Positions 23,366 through 33,595 are shown, counted from the first letter of the stretch. The stretch is 64,000 nt of DNA from Limnephilus marmoratus (GCA_917880885.1 OU862912.1:50889117-50953116), one strand, 5' to 3'. The notes: generated from the sequence alone by a model not told the origin. Numbers and translations: made by a program.

Positions 23366-24359
23366 AGTCTCATTAACTAAGAGCTTGCTTGTTAAATCAC
23401 TCTTTAGTACAGTTTTGAAGATTGGCCGCTGTCTTTATGTAAGACACTATCTAGATTGCATATAGTTACGTTTTATTTGAACAAAATTTATTATTTCATA
23501 TTTTTTGTAATTATCAAATAATGTTTTAAGATATGTAAAGTTATTGTAAGAAATAAAAATACACATATAATTGAAGCTGTGAAGAGCACGGTTAATTGGC
23601 ATATTAAGCCGCCGCTACCCGAATTTCTACCGATTTCTTACATATCCCCCTTAAACATTTGAAGTTTGTAAGCTCTTAAAAAAAATGTTATTTTTAAAGA
23701 TAATAATTTCTATACATTCCCCACGCCGAAAAGCAAATTGTATGAAATTCCCTCCATAGAAAAAAATCACAGTGTTTCTTTAAATGCTGTTTTAGACAGG
23801 CTCTAAGAGATTTTTGCTCTATTTTAAACGAATCGTGTTTTATTAAACATTTTCACAATTTTCGCTTTAATTTTACCGTTTTACATTTTAGCGCACTCTC
23901 TCCAACATTCCTAATCACATATCTCTCTATCTTCTTCTTTTTGAGCGGAGATACGGCGCCATAAAACAATGTATTTATAAATTTAACTGTACGCAGCTAA
24001 TATTTGATTAAATTCACAGTCCATGAGAAAGATCGCCGGGGAGTAGAAAAAGGTTCGTTAACAAGTTTAAGCAGAAAAAAAGAATCCAATAAGGGTCCGA
24101 GTTCTCCAAAAAGGCTGAAGTTTTGGTCTCGAGAGACATTTATAAATGTCATTAGAAAGTTCAACAAAGGAGCAGGGATTTGTCTAATCTGGTTATTGTG
24201 AAAAAATAATTTGGGCGGCAATGGGCAGCTTATCCAAGGGTGTCCAAGAAAGCAAAATACAGACTTTTAGAACTAATCATTTTTTATGTGCTCCGTTTTA
24301 AGTCAAAATATTTAAAAAATGAGATTACATTTTTGGGGATACGAAAATGTACAGGGATT
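23366..24359. other. no gene recognised
   Basis: AT-rich sequence between a MITE fragment and the Jockey-like element. Reading frames at 23997-24221 overlap on both strands and are not supported. The true 5' end of the Jockey-like element could lie in this stretch. Confidence 0.35.
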
Positions 24360-24371
24360 TGAATCATATGC

Positions 24372-25013
24372 ATGCATGTGATGGATCCTAACAATAAATT
24401 TACCAAAGAACATATTGCAAAAATAATGCCAAAAACAAATAATATACTTAGTTCCATTGGCCAAATGGCTGCGAGAATGGCTACCTTGGAAGGTGAATTG
24501 TCCGTTTATAAAAATATTCCTCCAATTACAACCACTACTATTCCCTCACACTTACAAACAAAAAACGTTTGTGAAATAATTGCTGAGATCAATGAACAAA
24601 ATTATAGAGAAAAAAATATTATAATTTGTAATATTCCTGAAAGTGAAGCATTAACCCAAACAGATATTATGAATAGTGATACCACCAGCGTTAAAAAAAT
24701 TATTTCTGACTTGGACAACTCCACAAATTCTCTCGACCTGAAAATATACAGAATCGGGAAAAAAGATAACAATAAACCGAGGGGAATCAAAGTTGAGTTC
24801 CCCGAGTCAAAATGGCCTAAAATCTTACTCGGCAAAAAACACTCATTAAAAAATAACATCGGCATGTACCCGGATTTATCATTTGCGCAAAGGAATCAGT
24901 TAAATGATTTAAGAACGGAACTGAAAAATAGGCAAACATCAGGTGAGCAAGATATCACTATTAAATATATTAATAACATCCCAACAATTGTCAAATTTTC
25001 TCCAAAAAACTGA
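24372..25013 (+). CDS. Jockey-like element copy A, ORF1
   Basis: A 213-residue intact frame encodes the first protein of a non-LTR retrotransposon. The N-terminal third (MPKTNNILSSIGQMAARMAT) has heptad spacing like the short coiled coil of ORF1 proteins. Residues ~60-150 contain YREKNIIICNIPESE and LKIYRIGKKDNNKPRGIKVE, the pattern of the RRM-like RNA-binding domain found in such ORF1 proteins; a C-terminal domain with LRTELKNRQ follows. No CCHC zinc knuckle is seen. ORF1 proteins bind the element RNA as a nucleocapsid. The start at 24372 is the first usable ATG, but the protein may begin further upstream if the copy is 5' truncated. ORF2 begins at its stop codon in the -1 frame. Confidence 0.75.
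   Translation: MHVMDPNNKFTKEHIAKIMPKTNNILSSIGQMAARMATLEGELSVYKNIPPITTTTIPSHLQTKNVCEIIAEINEQNYREKNIIICNIPESEALTQTDIMNSDTTSVKKIISDLDNSTNSLDLKIYRIGKKDNNKPRGIKVEFPESKWPKILLGKKHSLKNNIGMYPDLSFAQRNQLNDLRTELKNRQTSGEQDITIKYINNIPTIVKFSPKN
25004..25013 (+). promoter_or_regulatory. candidate -1 ribosomal frameshift site at the ORF1/ORF2 junction
   Basis: The last ORF1 codons read CCA AAA AAC TGA, giving the canonical slippery heptamer A AAA AAC (25004-25010) in the correct register directly before the stop. A -1 slip continues at CTG 25010 into the frame of ORF2, which is open from there to the endonuclease motifs. No ATG is present at the junction. A downstream stimulatory structure was not identified. 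Confidence 0.5.
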
Positions 25014-27377
25014 CTCATAATCGAAAATCCACACCACTAACTCTCAACATTTATTACCAAAATGTAAGAGGACTTAAAACTAAACTAAATAATTTAAGAA
25101 CTAAACTACCGACCTTAGAATATGATATTTACTGCTTCACTGAGACATGGTTGACCCCAGATATTAAAAATGGTGAGTTAGGATTTCACTCCCATAACAC
25201 CTATCGAATGGACCGTGATACTAATACTAGCAACAAAAGTAGGGGAGGTGGTTGTCTAATTTCAATTAATACCAAATTACCCTCAAGAAAACTTAAATGT
25301 GTAAACATCAACGTGGAACAACTGTTTGTTTTAGTGACAAAAAAAAGTGAAAAAATTATAGTTGGTTGTGCATACATTCCACCCTCATCTGATATCCAGC
25401 TATATACTAGTTACTGTCAAGAAGTAGAAATATTGCGAAGAAAATATCCGGACGCTAAATTTATCCTTACAGGTGACTTTAATCAACCAAGTGTACATTG
25501 GGATATTACCAACAATAATACTCGTACAAATTCCACGTCCAGTAATGGTTCTTGTGAACTTATAGAAATGTCATGTTTCCTAAATCTTAGACAAGTGAAC
25601 TTTATATGTAACTACAATAATAATCTATTGGACTTAATTTTTAGCAATTCCAACAATATAAGTGTACAACATGCAAATGACAATGTTTCAACAATTGATA
25701 ACTACCACCCACCACTTTTTGTTAAGCATACATCTATACAAAATTTAAATTTAGAGTCTTTTAAAGAAAAAATCAATTTTTATTAAGCTGATTATCCTAA
25801 GATTAACGAGTTTCTCGCCAAATCAGACTGGAACTTCATTAGTAATCGTAATGACGTTAATGATATAATAGAATCTTTTTACTGCATAATTAACAAACCA
25901 ATTGAACTTTACGTCCCTATTACAAAACATAGAATATCTAATTACCCCAAATGGTTTAGCAAAGAGCTAATTTGTACTATCCAGTCAAAAAAACTTGCAC
26001 ATAAAACATTCAAATTATCTCGAGCTCCGAATGACTATCTATTTTTTTCTAAATTACGCAAAAGGGTGAAAAACATATCGATCTCCTGTTACAAAGAATA
26101 CTTGGAAAATATAGAGAAATCGTTACAAAAGAAACCTCAAAATTTATTTAAATTCGCAAAAAATCTTAATAGTAACGAATCTGGTATTCCGTCTATCATA
26201 TACCACAATGGTAAAATTGCGGATACACCTCAAGGAATTACTGACTTATTTGCCGAATGCTTTGGCGAAGTAGGTATATGATGTAAACTCATCCAATAAC
26301 CAAATACCTCAATTTAAATCAAATATTTCTATTGATTTCAACGACCTTGTTATTGATGAAATCGATGTTCAGCATAAAATTACACTATTAGATACTCAGA
26401 AATCCGCTGGCCCGGACACCATACCTGCAATTTATTTAAAAAACTGTGTATCTAACTTAAAAGGCCACCTAACCAATATATTTAACCTATCATTAGCATC
26501 AGGCCTTTTCCCACAAAAATGGAAGACCAGTTTCCTTAGTCCCATTTATAAAAAAGGTGATAAAACGGATGCTTCTAACTATAGACCTATTTGTATACAA
26601 TCAGCAATACCTAAATTGTTTGAATCCGTATTTTTATCAAAATTTATGTTACAGGCTCGCAAAATCATTTCCCCTCACCAACATGGATTCATATCCGGTA
26701 GATCCACACTTACAAATTTAATTATATATGAAAAATATATAACAGATAATCTAAATTCAAAATTGCAAACGGATGCAGTTTACACAGATTTCAGCAAAGC
26801 ATTCGATAAAGTCTCTCAAAAAATCTTACTAAACAAACTGAAAGTATATGGGATAAAAGGAAATCTACTAAAATGGTTTGAGACCTATTTAACATCTAGA
26901 AAACTATATGTTAAACTATCTAATCACATATCTCACGAAATTGAAGCTTTAAGTGGGGTGCCTCAAGGTTCTCATCTAGGTCCGATTCTTTTTTTGCTAT
27001 TTATCAATGACATAACTTCAATATTTGAAGGTATCCATTTCCTTTTATTTGCTGATGACTTGAAAATTTACACTATTATAAGAAATTTATTGGACTGTCT
27101 TATATTGCAAAATAACTTGGATCGATTACATAATTGGTGTAACATAAATGATTTATTTTTAAACATTAACAAATGTCAATCTATAAGTTTTTCTCGAAAT
27201 AAAAATCCAATACTCTTTCAATATCATATTAACAATGTAAATCTTTCTACAGTAACATTAATAAAAGATTTGGGTGTCGTTTTTGATAACAAGATGACAT
27301 TCGTCCCCCACATTGATGCAATCACAAATAAAGCACTTAAATGTCTCGGTTTTGTGTTAAGATCGTCCAAAGATCTA
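25010..27377 (+). pseudogene. Jockey-like element copy A, ORF2 first part: endonuclease and RT
   Basis: The apurinic-type endonuclease is recognisable by NIYYQNVRGL, FTETWL, LTGDFNQP and DNYHPPL over about 25043-25700. The RT has IYKKGDKTDASNYRPI, TDFSKAFDKVSQ (motif A), GVPQGSHLGP and LLFADDLKIY (motif C), then IKDLGVVFDNKMTF. Comparison with copy B shows a Lys codon turned into TAA at about 25786 and a 4 bp insertion near 26274 that shifts the frame. At 27378 the coding region is interrupted by a DNA transposon and resumes at 28556. The encoded enzyme would nick the target and prime reverse transcription there. Confidence 0.92.
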
Positions 27378-28555
27378 CAGCCTTACTAAAAAACCCAGTG
27401 AAAATTTTATTCAATTGACAAACGGCCGCGGATGTGAAAACATTACTAATTAAAAATTTGTTCTTTGAAAGAAATACACATGGTTTCCGCGGCCTGAGAG
27501 GGTAGTTTATCTCTGTTTTAACCATTGATGTTCGAACGATATTTGTAATTTTTCCATAGTATTTTGAATGTTCTATATATTTCTTATTTTTGAAGGTGTC
27601 GTAAAAACAAATACCATTTATGAAAACTAGATAAAATTACCTTTTAGATTTGTGTATTTGAAATACACTTTAGCTTTCAAAAACTGCCATATTTTAAGAT
27701 TCAAACTCGGAAAAAAATGGAAAAAAATTTCCTCCCACAACATTTTTGACCAAAATGTAGAGAAATTTAAATAAAATCAAAATTTAAAAAACACAGTCCT
27801 TTTATGTAATAAATTTGGAAGTAAACTATCACCTCACTTTTTCATCGTGTATACAATAAAAAAATAATAAAAAATTTAAAAGTTTTGTTTATTGCCAAAA
27901 AAATAACTTAGAAATAATACTGACTTTTAAAACAGATTTATTGCATCTCTAAAGACGTTAATTTCTTTTTATACGTTTACGAACACATGTATTAGATATT
28001 AATATTATAAAAAATTATCACTTTTAAGGAATTCTCTTAAAATAAAGATCTTAAAATGTTAATTTTATCTTTTATGTAACGTATAAAACAGTATTCTGAC
28101 AGTTCAACTTTGAAAGTACGGCGTTTGTACAATAACTTGATTAAACTTATGTAAACCATACAAATAATACGGTATATATATTAATTATATGAATAGAACA
28201 GTTATTTCGTCACTACAATAGAAATTATTAAGTAAAATCACAACATCTAACAAAATTTTCGACATCCCGCCTGATCCGGCCATAAACGCTTGGTTTTCAA
28301 GCTGTGTGTTCATCGCGGGCCGTTGATGCACACGCGCGCCAATAATGCTCCTGGCGGAGAATAATTAAAACAACATTTTTTCCTACTAAATTATAACCAT
28401 TTGCGACGTTGTCAGATCTTTAAGCATTTTAACAGCGTGAGCACGCAAGAAACGTTATTGGTAATAAAACGTGATTTAGTGTATACAAGGGATAATTATG
28501 TTATTGCAATAACACAGTTAATTGGTCGCGCTGTGGTTTTTTTTTAGTAAGGCTG
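27378..28555. mobile_element. 1,178 bp non-autonomous DNA transposon inserted in ORF2
   Basis: The ends CAGCCTTACTAAAAAA and TTTTTTAGTAAGGCTG are perfect 16 bp inverted repeats. CTA flanks both sides (27375-27377 and 28556-28558), and removing the insert plus one CTA restores the sequence of copy B at that point. The interior has no transposase and no long frame. A 3 bp duplication could fit CACTA or Harbinger groups, but the CAGCC end is not diagnostic, so the superfamily is unassigned. Confidence 0.92.
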
Positions 28556-29080
28556 CTAATGTATACAAATACACTCAAAATGCTATACGTAACACTAGTC
28601 CGAAGCATTCTTGAGTATAATTCCTCTCTCTGGTCGCCTTTATATAATGTACATTCACACAAAATTGAAAGAGTACAACATAGATTTCTAAGGCACGTAA
28701 ATTATAAACTGCACATTCCAATACAAAATTTAAATTATAATTATTTGATGCAATTGCTTAAACTACCTGAATTATCACAGCGAAGAAAAATCTGTGATGT
28801 TTTATTATTATTTAAAATCATCAACGGGTATTTGGATAGCCCTGAACTAGTGAATATGATAAATTATCAAGTCCCCAACAATCATAATACTAGACTCCAT
28901 GCTCCTTTTAACATAGTTGCTTCTCGCACTAATTTTATGTATAACTCTTGTCTTCAGAGATTGCATCGTGTGGGGAATGAAACTTGTTCTGTGGACATAT
29001 TTTTTTATAAAAACATCGCTTCTTTTAAAAAACGTATATGTATGCAGATGCAAGAATCCTCAAATGTTCCTGATTGTTAA
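28556..29080 (+). pseudogene. Jockey-like element copy A, ORF2 C-terminal part
   Basis: Coding resumes after the transposon with the block LVRSILEYNSSLWSPLYNVH. The following region matches the C-terminus of copy B almost residue for residue (about 173 codons) and ends at an ordinary stop at 29080. It is the C-terminal accessory region of a Jockey-type RT, not a separate gene. Confidence 0.92.
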
Positions 29081-29720
29081 CAGTAACAAATTTAATACCC
29101 ACTACTCTGTAACTACTTTCATAGTATATACCTACTTATTTATTTATATATATAATTGCTGTGTACCTTTTATTTTTTTATCTTATTTTTTCATAATAAT
29201 AACAAACTTACATAAAATTTTTTTAAATGTTTCAAATTGTTAACAGCAAAAAATTTAATACACACTGCTCTGTAACTACTTTCATAGTACCTAATTCCTT
29301 CTTTGTATATGTAATTGCTGTGTACCTTTTATTTTTCACAATAATAACTTTTAATAACAAACTTACGTACTTTTATAATAGCAAATAAAAAAAAATAATA
29401 ATTACAAGAAATTTACTGATTTTTATATTAACCGCAAAAAAAAATGTTTTACACCTCTGCCGACCGGTTTGCTTCGAGTATGTTTGTAATAATGTTTTGG
29501 GTAATATTGTGACAATAATTTCTGAAACTACTCTAGCCTAAGACCAATACGAATATACTGGTTTTACTCCTTGTGTTGTGCCAACATATGTCTGTAATGC
29601 TGTTTATTATTTTATATACTATATACTAGTTATGCTTCTACATACTTGTTATAATGCTCCTGTACAATTTACCTTACATGTAAAAGCCATCAAGGCGTAA
29701 ACAAATAAATAAATAAATAC
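29081..29720 (+). repeat. 3' UTR and tail of copy A, with an internal ~155 bp duplication
   Basis: The segment CTCTGTAACTACTTTCATAG with TAATTGCTGTGTACCTTTTA downstream occurs twice (near 29105 and 29270). The same duplication is present in copy B, so it belongs to the family. The element ends TAAAAGCCATCAAGGCGTAA and (ATAA)n near 29700-29720. Confidence 0.85.
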
Positions 29721-29733
29721 TATTATATATACG

Positions 29734-30000
29734 TATATAGCTCGATGGACCTTTATGGACTTAAAACATTAAAAATTAGAAGAGACTCCGCAGATATAAT
29801 GTATCTTCATAAAATGATCAATAGTTTTATTGATTGTTCCCCCCTTTTGGCTGAGATTAATTTTAGAGACCCAGGCTTTAGAACCAGAGAAAAATCACTT
29901 TTTCATCCTCAAAAATATTCTACTAATCTCAGACAAAATGCTTTTATATTCAGAGCATGCAATGTATTTGATAAATTTTTTAATAATTAGACATATTCTC
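29734..30000 (+). pseudogene. non-LTR fragment directly behind copy A
   Basis: An open frame of about 85 codons begins SSMDLYGLKTLKIRRDSADI and continues with MINSFIDCSPLLAEINF and FRTREKSLFHP, the C-terminal RT pattern of a different Jockey-like family. It starts within 20 bp of the copy A tail. Either copy A landed in it or it was the pre-existing flank; the upstream half was not found before 24372. Confidence 0.7.
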
Positions 30001-30558
30001 ATGTAATTTAAGTACTTTAAAAAAGCTAAAGCTAAAAAACTAAGCTTAGCTAACATTGAATAATTTTTTTACCGTTTTTCAAGTTATCATGTTATTGCTG
30101 TGAATCCTTTCCATTTACCTACTTGCCATTCGACTTACTATTATGTTCACTCTGAGTTGTAGGTTTGCACATATTATTATTATTGCTGTTGTGGAGTGAG
30201 AATTTCTGACTCTGACTACTTCATGTTTTGAAATTTAGTAAGCAGCTTATTAGTATATATTTTAGTTTATATTATGTTTTTATTTCTTTTTTTAACAATT
30301 TTCAATGTTATATTTTTGTTCACGCTGCAGCTCATTCTAACACACTCAACAATAGTGAGATAAACGATGTACGTATGTCTGATTCCCTCAATGGAGAAAT
30401 GCAGTCATTATCATGTCTCCTTCACGCGTATTAAAGAAATGAGATGCTATGTGAAATTGCTGTCACCGTGTCGTTAGTGTGGGAATTTTAAAAACAGCCA
30501 ATGAGCGCTTTTATAATTACCGTGAAGATTCACGGTTACGTTACCGTGCCGAAAAGAA
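30001..30558. other. no gene recognised
   Basis: AT-rich sequence up to the left arm of the heptamer-bearing foldback element. Confidence 0.4.
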
Positions 30559-30761
30559 ATACACGTTAAATAATGGTGAGACCAACAAAATACGTGTGAC
30601 TGTTCCTCCAAAGTATTACTTTTTTGCTCAGGAATTTGGTTTTCATTTTCTTTATACTTGTGAGGAAGTTTTATGATAATGATTGTATGTTTCCTTTGGA
30701 GAGGGGGGGGGGGGGGGTGCAGACATACGTTTACCGTTTGTCTCATTTTTACCACCAACCA

Positions 30762-31224
30762 TTGGTGGTTGGTGGTTGGTGGTTGGTGGTTGGTGGTTGG
30801 TGGTTGGTGGTTGGTGGTTGGTGGTTGGTGGTTGGTGGTTGGTGGTTGGTGGTTGGTGGTTGGTGGTTGGTGGTTGGTGGTTGGTGGTTGGTGGTTGGTG
30901 GTTGGTGGTTGGTGGTTGGTGGTTGGTGGTTGGTGGTTGGTGGTTGGTGGTTGGTGGTTGGTGGTTGGTGGTTGGTGGTTGGTGGTTGGTGGTTGGTGGT
31001 TGGTGGTTGGTGGTTGGTGGTTGGTGGTTGGTGGTTGGTGGTTGGTGGTTGGTGGTTGGTGGTTGGTGGTTGGTGGTTGGTGGTTGGTGGTTGGTGGTTG
31101 GTGGTTGGTGGTTGGTGGTTGGTGGTTGGTGGTTGGTGGTTGGTGGTTGGTGGTTGGTGGTTGGTGGTTGGTGGTTGGTGGTTGGTGGTTGGTGGTTGGT
31201 GGTTGGTGGTTGGTGGTTGGTGGT
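30762..31224 (+). repeat. (TTGGTGG)n heptamer array, about 66 copies
   Basis: The array is 463 bp of TTGGTGG with no visible variants. It fills the loop of element T and is preceded on the left by one inverted unit (CCACCAACCA). GG doublets every 2-3 bases give the plus strand G-quadruplex potential. Confidence 0.97.
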
Positions 31225-31250
31225 AAAAATGAGACAAACGGTAAACGTAT

Positions 31251-31437
31251 AGCGGCCTCCTCACCATCCAACTTCTAGTAACTGCGGCAGTGACTGCAAA
31301 GAGCATGGAGTTGAGCGAACTAGCGCTGTCTCGTTTGTTAAAGGGCCGCTAGAACGAGTCAGCGCTAGTTCGCTCAACTCCATGCTCTTTGCAGTCACTG
31401 CCGCAGTTACTAGAAGTTGGATGGTGAGGAGGCCGCT
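31251..31437. mobile_element. family P palindromic MITE, copy 2, inside element T
   Basis: The length is 187 bp, with the same arms as copy 1 and the loop in reverse orientation. It is flanked by TAT (31248-31250) and TAC (31438-31440), a 3 bp duplication with one change. The undisturbed left arm of element T shows the matching empty site, so P inserted after element T had formed. Confidence 0.9.
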
Positions 31438-31629
31438 TACGTCTGCACCCCCCCCCCCCTCTCCAAAGGAAACATACAATCATTATCATAAAACTTCCTC
31501 ACAAGTATAAAGAAAATGAAAACCAAATTCCTGAGCAAAAAAGTAATACTTTGGAGGAACAGTCACACGTATTTTGTTGGTCTCACCATTATTTAACGTG
31601 TAAGTAAGAGCTGCAGCATGTAACGATAA

Positions 31630-31816
31630 AGCGGCCTCCTCACCATCCAACTTCTAGTAACTGCGGCAGTGACTGCAAAGAGCATGGAGTTGAGCGAACT
31701 AGCGCTGTCTCGTTTGTTAAAGGGCCGCTAGAACGAGTCAGCGCTAGTTCGCTCAACTCCAATATGCAGCCATTCCAACATTTAGTGACTACATGTTGGA
31801 TGGTGAGGAGGGCGCT
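31630..31816. mobile_element. family P palindromic MITE, copy 3, with a replaced arm segment
   Basis: The length is 187 bp, flanked by perfect TAA duplications (31627-31629 and 31817-31819). The left arm and loop match copy 2, but about 40 bp of the right arm (around 31760-31800) are quite different while the overall length is unchanged. This suggests recombination with another subfamily. Confidence 0.88.
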
Positions 31817-31821
31817 TAAGG

Positions 31822-32170
31822 AACCAACCGCCAACCGCCAACCGCCAACCGCCAACCGCCAACCGCCAACCGCCAACCGCCAACCGCCAACCGCCAACCG
31901 CCAACCGCCAACCGCCAACCGCCAACCGCCAACCTCCGACCGCCGACCGCCGACCGCCGACCGCCGACCGCCGACCGCCGACCGCCGACCGCCGACCGCC
32001 GACCGCCGACCGCCGACCGCCGACCGCCGACCGCCGACCGCCGACCGCCGACCGCCGACCGCCGACCGCCGACCGCCGACCGCCGACCGCCGACCGCCGA
32101 CCGCCGACCGCCGACCGCCGACCGCCGACCGCCGACCGCCGCACCAACCACCAACCATAAACCACCAACT
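31822..32170 (+). repeat. two adjoining heptamer arrays, (AACCGCC)n then (GACCGCC)n
   Basis: About 16 AACCGCC units (31822-31937) switch abruptly to about 29 GACCGCC units (31938-32142). A few CCACCAA-type units follow, to 32170. All are one-step variants of the heptamer in element T. The array starts directly after family P copy 3. There are no genes here despite long open frames in several phases. Confidence 0.95.
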
Positions 32171-32262
32171 TAATTTTTGTGAGAGAGACATTGTTAGTGG
32201 TAATCTCTCGCTAGGTGGCGTCGAGACAAATTATGTCTACATTTTTTGTCCCGTTGGCGGCA

Positions 32263-32336
32263 AGTATCTTTTCTCGGAAGATTTTTTCAATGTAGATGAG
32301 TGTTTCAGGCTGATAATTATTGCTTATAATAATTGT
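32263..32336 (+). repeat. dispersed ~74 bp repeat, copy 1
   Basis: The segment from GTATCTTTTCTCGGAAGATT to ATTATTGCTTATAATAATTG recurs at 48687-48758 with a few changes. The family was not recognised. No gene is evident from 32171 to 33280; a ~26 bp segment CTGTACCCGAGAAGCATACG near 32831 recurs inverted near 33742-33767. Confidence 0.7.
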
Positions 32337-33280
32337 TACCCTTTGTGCTATGCATTAAAATATTGTCTTAAAAGTTAGTTTATCAATTATAAAATAATAA
32401 GTTTAATATGTGCGTAGATAGGTATATTCCGATTCTTTTCCATTTGCATGATATATTTACGTCAACCCTTTTACTGGCATAATATTAGGTATATTATAAG
32501 CAAAATTTGGCTTTCATCCGTTGAGGGATTTTCGTGGACACCTAATATTTTCAATGTAGGGAAAGTGAATTATGTATATTGGAGCAAGAAAACTTTTACA
32601 CGCTTGGATAAATTTTATATCTTTTCATACAAGCAACAGGAGTAAGTCCTTAACAAAGGCCTTCGCTGAAGTTTTCTCGAGAGATTTGATTTCTTTAAAA
32701 TTTCCAACAATACATTCCCCAATTCTTGCCATCATTTTGTAAGTAGGTACATAGTAGGTTATCGAAGAATATTATTGGATAGGGCTGAATACCTTATTTT
32801 GCTTCAGAAGGTGAACTGGAATGAGAATTCTGTACCCGAGAAGCATACGGATGCAATTCCGAATTTAAAGAAATGAGTTTTCGATGCAGACTTGAAGTAA
32901 ATTATGTTTATCAGTGGCAGAAAGATACAGGTCCCATCATGAAGAAAAATAGGATCTTAAAAAATGTATAGGGATGCAAATAACTTTGATGCAACAACTA
33001 TCTTAGAAGCAGAAAGATATACCATGGACTTGCATCCTTATGATTTTGTTTCATTTTGAGTGTTAAGACTCAAATACTACGTATTATGTGGTATTATGAC
33101 TCAAATGATACATTAGGTACTACGTTTTTTATGGAAGTTAACAATTCTCAAATATTGATCCTTTCATACACCACTTGTCATAACAAAATATTCCACTTCA
33201 TTTAGAAGCAGAAGGACGCAAGCCCATGTTTTTGTTTGACTCAAGTAAGTGTTTTTTTAAACAATATTTTTAAAGGCTTT

Positions 33281-33357
33281 ACATGTGATACGTGTACCAT
33301 GTAATACGACATGTAATACGTGGCTTTACATGTGATACGTATACCATGTAATACGAC
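33281..33357 (+). repeat. short tandem duplication, two ~46 bp units
   Basis: GGCTTTACATGTGATACGT followed by ACCATGTAATACGAC is present twice head to tail, with an additional ATGTAATACG word between. Confidence 0.8.
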
Positions 33358-33359
33358 AA

Positions 33360-33595
33360 GAAGGCCTCTTGCATTCCATAATGGAGGGTATGACCGAGGG
33401 GACAAACTCTAGGGGACGCCCACGCCGAGAGTACCTGGAGGACCTGCTGGTGGACGTGCGCTGCTTATCATATGCAGACCTCAAAAGAGCCGCACAAGAC
33501 AGGGAAGAATGGAAGAGGAAACTAAAGGAAATTACTGCAAACCAATCCCAGGATTGAAACCAGAGAGAGAGATGTGAAATATTTCATTTCATTTG
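33360..33595 (+). pseudogene. C-terminal tail of an RTE-like endonuclease/RT
   Basis: The 62-residue frame at 33369-33557 contains SRGRPRREYLEDLLVDVR and LKRAAQDREEWKRKL, the GRP...DREEW pattern at the extreme C-terminus of many invertebrate RTE-type retrotransposon polyproteins. The frame ends normally and ATTTC words (ATTTCATTTCATTTG) follow as in RTE tails. Everything upstream is missing. It could be mistaken for a small charged host protein. Confidence 0.65.

Larger units (their letters stand above)
30559..31604. mobile_element. foldback element carrying a heptamer satellite (element T)
   Basis: The left arm (30561-30761) starts CACGTTAAATAATGGTGAG, passes TTTCCTTTGGAGAGG plus a G-run and GTGCAGAC, and ends at GTCTCATTTTTACCACC. 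The right arm (31225-31602) is its reverse complement, interrupted only by a family P MITE at 31251-31437. Without that insert the arms are each ~190-200 bp. TA precedes CACGTTAAA on the left and follows AACGTG on the right, so a TA target duplication is possible, as in Tc1/mariner-type MITEs. The loop is 66 heptamers. It encodes no protein; frames across it are repeat artefacts. Confidence 0.9.

Noticed and set aside
30762..31224. Telomeric repeat
   Set aside because: The insect telomere motif is TTAGG; TTGGTGG differs and lies within an inverted-repeat element, not at a chromosome end as far as can be seen.
30474..31306. Long open frames of PTTNHQ-, GGWWLVV-type repeats on both strands
   Set aside because: They are translations of the TTGGTGG heptamer array in several phases; a 7 bp unit without stops is open in all frames. 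No start context or conserved flank.
31640..32378. Open frames with RRSAVGG or NRQPPTA repeats
   Set aside because: They are artefacts of the (AACCGCC)n and (GACCGCC)n arrays plus the family P arms.
33369..33557. Small charged host protein
   Set aside because: The GRPRREYLEDLL ... DREEWKRKL pattern matches the C-terminal end of RTE-type retrotransposon polyproteins.
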